The position numbers and the translations under genes are program-made. A DNA stretch of 64,000 bases, from contig NC_084483.1 of NCBI RefSeq assembly GCF_030035675.1, positions 144,309,425 to 144,373,424 of the forward strand, in the 5' to 3' direction. The notes beneath the pieces are model-generated. The model ran no database searches. It saw nothing but the letters and a program-made list of their open reading frames with translations, and had not been told where the DNA came from. How positions within the stretch are numbered: position 1 is the stretch's first letter; each line of letters starts with the position of its first letter. Of this stretch, positions 59,901 to 64,000 are shown one piece after another. This DNA comes from Rhineura floridana. Lineage: Eukaryota; Chordata; Lepidosauria; Squamata; Rhineuridae.

Positions 59901-61837
59901 CACCCCAAACATATTTTTCTCTCTTTCCCCCCACTACTACTGGCTTTGGGCTGGAACAAAACCAGACATCTTCCCCTCCCCCCTTTCCTTTGAGAATAAG
60001 ACCTTGTTAACAAACAAACTGAAGGCTGTGCAGTAGGCAGGCAGGCACACATGCACACAGATCACTATAGCCCAACTTCTCTCACCACCTCCTTTTCCAC
60101 TTTCCCTTGCTTGCTTTCTCTCCATTGTCATCTCCACAGTCCTCAGTTCTTCCTCTGTGCACCTTCTCCCACAACAACAGACATGCCTAGGAGCCAATCA
60201 GCATCAAAGGGGAGTCTGTTAGGTGCTGAGAAGTGTTTTTTCAGTGGCTGAGTTGCCCTTTTTTTATTCTGATTGGATCCAATCACCAAGAAAGAACTCT
60301 GGAGACATGGGATCCTGCTGGGACTCTGCTCTCAAAAAAAAAGGGGTCTTAGACCCCCTGAGCCCCTGGACCACTACACCCCTGCACTTTTCTCCCATCT
60401 TGTCTCCCCACCTGAAAAAATTTAGATGATAAGATCCTTAGAAAGGGACTTCTTTGTTTTGTTTATATTATACAGAAGGGAATTGCTTACACTGATGGTG
60501 CCTTACAAAAAGGAATGCCTACTTGAGCAAGAAACATCCAGCAGTTAAACAAAATAATACCATCTTGAATGAAATATTTGAGAACCCCTGAAAGCTGAGG
60601 ATCTTCGTTGATATTCACAAAATAAGGAAACGTTTCCATCATCCATCTCTCCTGTGGAAGAATTCGTGAAACCTTATTTCAGCCTGTTCTCCTCATCAAT
60701 GACATCCAACAATATATGTAACACATTGCTTCCAAATAATACATGCTTGCTTCTTTCCAGAGATTAGTTTATCACGCACCCACCATTATTAACAATGCTA
60801 GCAATCATTCATCTGATAATAAATTCAGCTACTTTAATAACAATGCTCAGAGACAATTAAATGTGAAAATAGGTATGAATCCATTTTGGACTTAGCATCT
60901 GTATGGCTACCTGTGTCATGTTATAATGCAAGAGTCTCTGGGGTTTTCCCCATTGTGTTCCTATTATGTTTCTTAAGGTTGGTAGTATTTGCCTGGACGG
61001 CTTGTTCCTATATTTAGAGCTCCTGATAACTGATCATACTGTCCCATTACTAAAAACATGTTTTTGCATCTATTAGCAACATAAATACAATTTTTCAACA
61101 ATTGGTTTTTCCCATACATCTATGTGTGCATTTTAAAGTTTGCTGCACTCAGTCCTCACATCTACCTTCAAAACTACAGTTCTGTAGCACAGATATCACA
61201 TAGTTTGAGCACACACAGGGCAACATTTTATATCTAAGGAAATGTGACACATTCCCAGGGCTGTACATTTGCTACTATGGAGGTTGCTATGAGAAATATA
61301 TAGTTGACTCTTATCAGAATCAGTCATTACTCATCACAATCCAATAAGCTGTTGCAGGTGGAAAGGTCCAAGGTGCATCATCGAGCCATCCCCACCACCA
61401 AGAACTCTTCTCATTCATTTCAATAAAGAAGGAAGTTCTGAGCAAGCATTCCTTCCTGTGTTCTGGGCTGCCCTCTCCATTAAAATTAATAAGGAAGCCT
61501 GCTTGCACAAGACTCCAAGTGCATGTTATATACTCATGTTAAATAGATCTATATTGTTTTAAAAGCTTTAAGAACATAAGAACTGCGTTGCTGAACTATA
61601 TCAAATGGTAATTTAGTCCAGCATTTTGCTCCAACAGTGGCTAATTAAAAATAACTGGGAAGCTCTCAAGCTGGGGAATAATGGAAATGGGCATTCAGCA
61701 CCCAGAAGTTTCAACCTGAGTTACTGCAGTATATTGCTGCTCCCATTCTTTCCGGGCTTCTTCTAGCCGATATTCCCAGGTAGCTTGAATGGCTTGAATC
61801 CGCAGCTCATTTTCAGCTAACAAATAGCGAAGCTCTT
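35968..61837 (-). CDS. KIF28: Kinesin-3 family protein KIF28, C-terminal 14 exons (gene continues past the right edge)
   Basis: Exons in coding order: 61,837-61,716; 60,651-60,561; 58,571-58,517; 57,592-57,469; 54,165-54,021; 49,885-49,767; 48,791-48,684; 48,346-48,072; 46,345-46,211; 42,617-42,451; 41,054-40,948; 37,915-37,765; 36,805-36,615; 36,138-35,968 (TAG). All junctions are GT-AG with matching phases and no stops, giving 652 residues. Order: neck coiled coil (RLEEARKEWEQQY); FHA domain (FPYFVNINEDPQLSGVLKYF through DRIILGSNSAYLYIGPP); tail domain with PKFINRKFLMEELYQRFLDG, DPFWDPVEVIHLGSAHIWLQ and LLGKRTDFQIHILQCLGVKW; then C-terminal coiled coils rich in Lys, Glu and Leu. Kinesin-3 proteins are microtubule plus-end motors that carry vesicles or organelles; KIF28 cargo is not established to my knowledge. 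The motor domain is absent and must lie to the right. The human orthologue is classed as a pseudogene (KIF28P). The 41,054 acceptor is the least certain boundary; 41,044 also keeps frame. Confidence 0.92.
38313..39105 (-). mobile_element. Solo LTR with perfect 5-bp duplication, in a KIF28 intron
   Basis: The 793-bp block starts TGTGATG and ends CATCACA and is flanked by identical GTGGG (38,308-38,312 and 39,106-39,110). On the minus strand it has a TATA-like TATAAATGG and, further on, a poly(A) signal AATAAATAC, in the order expected of an LTR. It carries no coding region. It looks whole as a solo LTR left by recombination of a retrovirus-like or Ty3/Gypsy-like element. The family is not determined. 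The perfect duplication suggests it is not very old. Confidence 0.8.
40270..40490 (+). mobile_element. L2-type LINE 3' end in a KIF28 intron
   Basis: It shares with the 4.4-kb and 56.8-kb copies the stretch AAAGCCTTTTAAGTAGAGAC and a T-rich spacer, and ends in TTTGCCACCCTGGG plus GGAGGAAGGGCGGGATATAAA. The coding part is missing, so it is 5'-truncated. Confidence 0.8.
43290..44412 (+). mobile_element. L2-like LINE, internally deleted
   Basis: The endonuclease start (VCITETLVGELGGVNLTQLC, about 43,340), the middle (PTHRARHTLDLGFAPDEG, about 43,545) and the reverse-transcriptase C-terminal region (LVTSRLDYCSALYVGLSLRL, about 44,130) occur in the same order as in the L2-like LINE at 745-4,606. 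Most of the reverse transcriptase between them is missing. Breaks near 43,510 and 44,060 mark internal deletions. The preceding GC-rich block (42,850-43,290) is unclassified. It ends at 44,412 with an A-rich AAAC-repeat tail. Confidence 0.75.
44579..44715. mobile_element. Short hAT-type foldback MITE
   Basis: It starts CAGGGATGGGGAACCTGTGG and ends with the inverted partner AGTTCCCCATCCC; the arms continue inward (TTGTTGGACTACAACTCCCA versus TGGGAATTCGGATCCAACAA). Flanks ATTTAAAT (44,571-44,578) and ACTTAAAT (44,716-44,723) match at 7 of 8 bases, as expected of a hAT duplication. Four more copies lie at 45,285, 46,868, 47,872 and 62,392. Confidence 0.8.
44795..45218 (-). mobile_element. Probable solo LTR
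   Basis: The block begins TGTATTTG and ends CAAATACA. On the minus strand it has a poly(A) signal followed by a region ending in CTCTGTCTAACTAATTCC, a layout like an LTR R-U5 segment. No coding part is attached and no clean target duplication was found, so the exact ends and the class are uncertain. It looks like a single LTR of about 0.42 kb. Confidence 0.45.
45285..45415. mobile_element. hAT-type foldback MITE, diverged copy
   Basis: It carries CCCCAGATGTTATTGAACTC on the left and GGGGCTGATGGGAGTTGGAG, then GTTGGCTACTCCTGG, on the right. It is the same family as 44,579-44,715, with more substitutions. Confidence 0.65.
45486..45915. repeat. Dispersed 430-bp repeat, copy 1
   Basis: This block matches 50,140-50,525 across its whole length: TTCTCTCAGTTTCTTGTGTT, CTCATGAATATTC, a run of about 30-bp degenerate units containing ACACATTTTTGCA or ATATGCATTTTTG, then AAGTGCAAACTGAATCAAAT. 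Its ends are weakly inverted (TAGGGATCTGCC and the reverse of CATATCCCTA). It has no gene and is probably a non-autonomous DNA element. Not identified. Confidence 0.7.
46868..46978. mobile_element. hAT-type foldback MITE, copy next to a LINE tail
   Basis: GGGGGAACTTGTGGCCCTTC, AGATGTTGTTGGACCCCAGC and GATGGGAGATGGAGTCCATC belong to the family at 44,579-44,715. The right end is missing where a LINE 3' end begins at about 46,985. Confidence 0.65.
46985..47365 (+). mobile_element. LINE 3' end (L2/CR1 group)
   Basis: The start encodes a C-terminal LINE-like peptide (ARQTRALLVLALYLWNLL, about 47,020). A T-rich stretch follows, then TTGTAAACCACTTTGAGATC, CAGTCTATAAATGG and ATC/CAT repeats. The 5' part is missing. 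Confidence 0.65.
47480..47585 (+). mobile_element. LINE 3' tail, diverged
   Basis: GTGCACCACCTTGTGAGGGC, GGTGGTTTAGAAATATTTA and AACCACTTAATAAT resemble the paired-stem 3' ends of the other L2-type tails in the window. It is short and old. Confidence 0.45.
47872..47998. mobile_element. hAT-type foldback MITE, diverged copy
   Basis: GGGGTGGCTAACCTGTAGCC on the left pairs with CCACAGGTTAGCCATCCTCG on the right. The centre has CCATCAGCCCTCACCAGCAT and GATGATAGGAGTTGTAGCCC. Same family as 44,579-44,715. Confidence 0.7.
50140..50525. repeat. Dispersed 430-bp repeat, copy 2
   Basis: It is the partner of 45,486-45,915 in the same orientation, with AATTTCTCTCAGTTTCTGAG, TCCTCATGCAAATTTA, several ACACATTTTTGCA-type units and AAAGTGAACTGAATCAAATT. 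The number and spacing of the internal units differ between the two copies. Confidence 0.7.
51020..51165 (+). mobile_element. CR1-like LINE 3' end
   Basis: GTGCTCTTGCGCTCATGTCC, TGTGGGCTTCCCATAGGCAT, GGTTGGCCACAGCAAG and TAATCCAGCAGGGGTCTTCT, followed by TATATTCTTA, match the end of the CR1-like copy at 63,690-63,820. Confidence 0.75.
51857..53080 (+). CDS. L2-like ORF2 C-terminal part: reverse transcriptase
   Basis: The frame is open from 51,857 (just after an in-frame TAA) to the stop ending at 53,080, about 407 residues. It starts within the reverse transcriptase at FQSGFRPGFGTETALVAL. It then has LLDLSAAFDTIDHGILLG, the GVPQGSILSPMLFNIYM motif, the catalytic YADDTQLCFSF (about 52,238), a MRANKLRLNPDKTE motif and the LDYCNALYVGLP C-terminal motif, ending with FRRQVKTWLCSQAF. 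The endonuclease and ORF1 are absent, so this copy cannot move by itself. There is no native start codon at the 5' end; the first in-frame Met is at 51,902. Confidence 0.85.
   Translation, partial: PFQSGFRPGFGTETALVALYDDLCRERDRGSVTLLILLDLSAAFDTIDHGILLGRLAELGVGGTAWQWFRSYLVDRRQKVVLGEHCSTPWTLHCGVPQGSILSPMLFNIYMQPLGAVVRSFGVRCHQYADDTQLCFSFSSSTGESVDVLNHCLTAIMDWMRANKLRLNPDKTETLLVSASPAQMVDVHPVLDGVTLPLKEQVRSLGVLFDPSLSLEEQVASVARNAFYHLQLVAQLRPYLDRDDLASVVHALVTSRLDYCNALYVGLPLKTVRKLQLVQNAAARLLTRTSRSAHITPVLACLHWLPICFRARFKVLVLTYKALHGVGPQYLVERLSRYEPTRSPRSASKALLWVPTHREPRRTVTRSRAFSVLAPELWNSLPEEVRLAPTLLSFRRQVKTWLCSQAF
51857..53262 (+). mobile_element. L2-like LINE, 5'-truncated but with open reverse-transcriptase frame
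   Basis: It runs from the middle of the reverse transcriptase to the 3' end TTTGTACACCGCCCAGAGAG, then CCACTCGCTATGGGCGGTCT and ATAAAT/AATAAA repeats. The coding part is uninterrupted, unlike every other LINE in this window. The paired stem in the 3' end (CCGCCC...GGGCGG) is shared with the tails at 11,350 and 26,220. It lies in a KIF28 intron on the opposite strand. Confidence 0.9.
53880..53965 (-). mobile_element. LINE 3' tail, minus strand
   Basis: TATGCATATCTCACCCATCA, TCAGGGTAGCTTACCATAAA and ATGCAATAAAATAAC are the reverse complement of a GTAAGC...TGAGCC-type LINE tail. It is short and diverged. Confidence 0.45.
55099..55302 (+). mobile_element. tRNA-derived SINE with CR1-like tail
   Basis: The head has the A-box region CAGCTCAGTGGTAGAGTATC, then CTTTGCATG and a B-box-like GTCCCAGTTACAATCTCC. 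The body has CTGCCTGAAAGCC and CTGACTCAGTAAAAGGCAGC, ending in TTCCTATGTTCTTA, which recalls the octamer tail of the CR1-like LINE and suggests CR1-assisted movement. It is the same family as the interrupted SINE at 19,035-19,690. Confidence 0.75.
55431..56122 (+). mobile_element. BovB (RTE) LINE 3' end, 11-bp duplication
   Basis: It encodes the BovB C-terminal region (LQLNIKKTKVMTTEDLCNF; IPWTAKKTNSWVLEQIKPE; LRLSHFGHIMRGHDLLEKT), with a frame break near 55,680-55,750. It then has the BovB 3' end TGGAGGTCGCTGATTCATAG and an ACA-type tail. Flanks TTCAAGACCGT (55,420-55,430) and TTCAAGACCAT (56,123-56,133) match at 10 of 11 bases. It is 5'-truncated. Confidence 0.9.
56455..57062 (+). mobile_element. 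L2-like LINE 3' end
   Basis: It begins in the coding C-terminus (TAAGACTGCTCACTGGGG-like; ALVLVYKALRNLGPGYLKDH, about 56,575), followed by CAATAAGCCTTTTAAGTAGA, a long T-rich spacer and TTTGCCACCCTGGGCTCCTT with an ATAAAT tail. Same subfamily as 745-4,606. Confidence 0.8.
58235..58360. mobile_element. Short foldback repeat (MITE-like)
   Basis: The left arm GTCCTACTCAGAGTAGACCC plus ATTAAAGTTAAT is inverted on the right as ATTAATTTCAGCGGGTCTAC plus TCCAAGTAGTACTTAG. Outer flanks ATTCAATGC and AAATACAACCC complete the palindrome. Family unnamed. Confidence 0.65.
58860..58990 (+). mobile_element. LINE 3' tail
   Basis: TTGGCTGCCTTGGGAGCCAT, CTGAAAGATAGACTACAAAT and TTAACAGATAAACAGTAAAT form a stem-bearing L2-type 3' end with an A-rich tail. 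Confidence 0.55.
59325..59402 (-). mobile_element. L2-type LINE 3' tail, minus strand
   Basis: The reverse complement reads TTTATTGTAAACTACCCAGA and GAACTTTATATTAAGGAGTG, then TATACAAATGC, a diverged version of the CACCGCCCAGAGAGC...GCGGTATA tail. The hAT MITE that follows starts 15 bases to its right. Confidence 0.55.
59417..60384 (+). mobile_element. hAT-type element, 968-bp longer relative of the 392-bp MITE
   Basis: The left end (CAGTAATATAGCAGCAAATT, then AAAAGTGCAGGGTCCC) matches the reverse complement of the right end of 19,262-19,653. The right end (GTCTTAGACCCCCTGAGCCC, then CCACTACACCCCTG) matches its left end. Flanks CCCTTTTC (59,409-59,416) and CACTTTTC (60,385-60,392) agree at 7 of 8 bases. 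It has about 580 bases that the short copy lacks, but no transposase frame was recognised. Confidence 0.8.
61568..61690 (-). mobile_element. CR1-like LINE 3' end, diverged
   Basis: TAAGAACATAAGAACTGCGT, TTTAGTCCAGCATTTTGCTC and CAACAGTGGCTAATTAA are a diverged reverse complement of the GAACATAAGAA...CAGTGGCC 3' end. It stops about 25 bases short of the KIF28 exon boundary at 61,716. Confidence 0.6.
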
Positions 61838-62391
61838 CTGGAACGAGTAAAAACACCCAAACCCCTAACTAGGGATTCAATGCAAAAACAACATAAAAAT
61901 CTAATTTTTAAACAGTCTTCACACTTCCCCCCCCTCCAAATTATCATGGTATCTTCTTTAAGCCGTTGTGAAATAGCAGGCTTAAAATACTCAGAAATTT
62001 GTGATTCTTACATATTCAGTGACTGAACAAACAGTTCTTAAGTACTAGTGAAATATTTCTAGATAGGCACTTGAACCATATGTTCATGTGCTTCTATCCT
62101 GCAAGAAAAACTGGTGCAAAATTTGAAAGGATCTGTTTTACTATCCTTATTAGAACGTAGGCACATTAGACATCCTTTAAATTAATTTTGGTTCACATTC
62201 TCTATGCTACAAGATAGGCATTGTATTACAGATGCTGCCTAGTTATAAAGTCAGGGCAGTATTTGATAGAGTATTCCAAGGTCTGCCCTGCCTGCAGAAG
62301 GGATCACCCTGACCAACCTCTCCCTTGAGAGTGAAGCACAGAAGCAATGATCCTGTGGGGTTCAGTGTTCTCAACCTGTAGAAAACCCTTC

Positions 62392-62525
62392 CCCATCTTG
62401 ATACCCCACCAGTTGTTTTGGACCACAACTTCCAATAGCTCCATCCAGAACAGCTGCTGGCTAGGGCTGGTGCAAGTTGTAGTCCAAAATGTCTGAAGAA
62501 CACCAGGATGGGGAAGCTTGGGGTA
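62392..62525. mobile_element. hAT-type foldback MITE, diverged copy
   Basis: CCCCATCTTGATACCCCACC and GTTTTGGACCACAACTTCCA pair with TGCAAGTTGTAGTCCAAAAT and CACCAGGATGGGGAAGC. Same family as 44,579-44,715. Confidence 0.65.
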
Positions 62526-62824
62526 AAAACCCTTTCTAGGGCTCCTGCGTAGGGCTGGTCTGTTAACTGTGGTTAAACCTTGAGCATTTTAACCTCATTC
62601 AACTTAGGATTCAGTCCTTTGAGCTAAACAAGGAACATGGCTATGTTTATATATAACTGACATTGGTGCGGATGTATATCTTAATCATGGTCACAATACT
62701 GGCCCTGTATTACATGCACCAGCATTAGAGGGTAGAACGATAAGATAATTATATAGACTCTGAACATGGGATCTGATGGGTCAAAAATAGGTGAAAGGTT
62801 ATGCCTTTCCTGATATACATTGTT

Positions 62825-63240
62825 ATTGTTATTGTCATTATTGTTGTTGTTATTTATTCATTTATATCCCACCTTTTCCCCAGAACTGGGACTCAAGGCG
62901 GCTTACCAAAATTAAAACAAATACAGATAAAAACATATAAGTGAAAACTTACAGATAGAGTTATTAAAATGTAACTGAACTGTCTACAGAACTAAAACCA
63001 TTAAAAACATATAGATTAAAAAAAATCAATAAAACAGCACACTATTGAAACCCTTGCAGCCAGTTCCCAAAAGCCTGTCAGAATAGAAAGGTTTTCACCT
63101 GCCGACAGGAGGACAGCAAGGAGGGAGCCAGTCTAACCTCCTTAGGAAGAACCTAGAGGCAGCCACTCAGAAGACCCTCTCCTGTGTTCCTACCAGATGT
63201 GCCTATGAGGTTGGCGGGACCGAGAGACAGGCCTCCCAGG
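62825..63240 (-). mobile_element. L2-type LINE 3' end, minus strand
   Basis: Read on the minus strand, it encodes a LINE-type C-terminus (LPPSLLSSCRQVKTFLF, about 63,090-63,140). It then has a T-rich spacer, GCCGCCTTGAGTCCCAGTTC, TGGGGAAAAGGTGGGATATA and an AAC/AAT repeat tail at 62,825-62,860. It abuts a plus-strand CR1-like element at about 63,245. Confidence 0.75.
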
Positions 63241-63245
63241 CAACC

Positions 63246-63820
63246 AGAATGATCAAGGGGATGGAGCGACTCCCTTACGAGGAAAGGTTGCAGCATTTGG
63301 GGCTTTTTAGTTTAGAGAAAAGGCGGGTCAGAGGAGACATGATAGAAGTGTATAAAATTATGCATGGCATTGAGAAAGTGGATAGAGAAAAGTTCTTCTC
63401 CCTCTCTCATAACACTAGAACTCGTGGACATTCAAAGAAGCTGAATGTTGGAAGATTCAGGACAGACAAAAGGAAGTACTTCTTTACTCAGCGCATAGTT
63501 AAACTATGGAATTTGCTCCCACAAGATGCAGTAATGGCCACCAGCTTGGACGGCTTTAATAGAAGATTAGACAAATTCATGGAGGACAGGGCTGTCAATG
63601 GCTACTAGCCGTGATGGCTGTGCTCTGCCACCCTAGTCAGAGGCAGCATGCTTCTGAAAACCAGTTGCCGGAAGCCTCAGGAGGGGAGAGTGTTCTTGCA
63701 CTCGGGTCCTGCTTGCGGGCTTCCCCCAGGCACCTGGTTGGCCACTGTGAGAACAGGATGCTGGACTAGATGGGCCACTGGCCTGATCCAGCAGGCTCTT
63801 CTTATGTTCTTATGTTCTTA
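63246..63820 (+). mobile_element. CR1-like LINE 3' end with open C-terminal coding end
   Basis: The open frame 63,249-63,608 encodes the conserved CR1 C-terminus (LQHLGLFSLEKRRVRGDMIE; GRFRTDKRKYFFTQRIVKLW; LDGFNRRLDKFMED). The 3' UTR follows, with GGATGCTGGACTAGATGGGC and the TTATGTTC tail ending at 63,820. This sequence explains the shorter pieces at 21,035, 22,140, 51,020 and 61,568. Confidence 0.85.
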
Positions 63821-63963
63821 TCCCAGAGCTCAGACAGGCTCATATGGGAAGACAGGGTCCTTCAGATAGCGTAGTTTTTTTATATTCTATGTATTTTTTC
63901 ACACATGCAAGGTCTGCATATGTGGTACTCAGCTTTTAGGGTACCTGACCAGGCTGCCATCAG

Positions 63964-63976
63964 CCCCCCCCCCCCC
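63964..63976. repeat. Poly-C run
   Basis: Thirteen C residues in a row. This is low-complexity sequence, and its length may be unreliable in an assembly. Confidence 0.8.
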
Positions 63977-64000
63977 GGATGGAAAGATCTGTCCATTTTG

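Noticed and set aside
60000-60200. Pyrimidine-rich frames inside the long hAT-type element as possible genes
   Set aside because: Low-complexity Ser/Thr/Leu composition, no transposase motif, and the block is bounded by MITE ends and duplications.

Overview
This is vertebrate nuclear DNA, most likely from a squamate reptile (lizard or snake). It has two multi-exon protein genes with GT-AG introns, one CpG-rich promoter, and very dense, varied transposon remains: BovB/RTE, L2-like, CR1-like and I-superfamily LINEs, tRNA-derived SINEs with a Squam1/ACA-like layout, hAT-type MITEs, a Ty3/Gypsy fossil and solo LTRs. That mix is typical of squamates. The species cannot be named from the sequence alone.

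Layout. Bases 1-19,900 are gene-free and made largely of nested repeats: an L2-like LINE split by a DNA transposon (745-4,606), a long but decayed I-superfamily (Vingi-like) LINE (about 4,640-9,592), a three-level nest at 9,780-12,490 (MITE, split by BovB, split by a 1.3-kb composite element carrying a 128-bp tandem array), a Ty3/Gypsy fossil (15,255-16,310) abutting the 5' part of another BovB, and a hAT MITE that landed in the promoter box of a SINE (19,262-19,653). A CpG island at about 19,880-20,760 begins the plus-strand gene SCCPDH. It has 12 coding exons from 20,357 to 33,465, and I read it as an intact protein of 428 residues.

A 1.3-2.5 kb intergenic gap separates it from a convergent minus-strand gene, the kinesin-3 family member KIF28 (35,968-61,837). 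Fourteen coding exons for the last 652 residues lie in the window (neck coiled coil, FHA domain, tail domains, C-terminal coiled coils). The motor-domain exons must lie beyond the right edge. All 14 exons are open and in phase, which matters because the human orthologue is classed as a pseudogene (KIF28P). A young SINE with a perfect 15-bp target duplication sits at the KIF28 polyadenylation point, between the two convergent genes.

The KIF28 introns hold more repeats, including a solo LTR with a perfect 5-bp duplication, an L2-like element with a 408-codon open reverse-transcriptase frame, BovB, CR1, SINE and five copies of one short hAT MITE family. Nothing shows that SCCPDH and KIF28 act together; they are probably just neighbours, as I recall they are in mammals. 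No RNA gene, CRISPR array or bacterial-type feature was seen.
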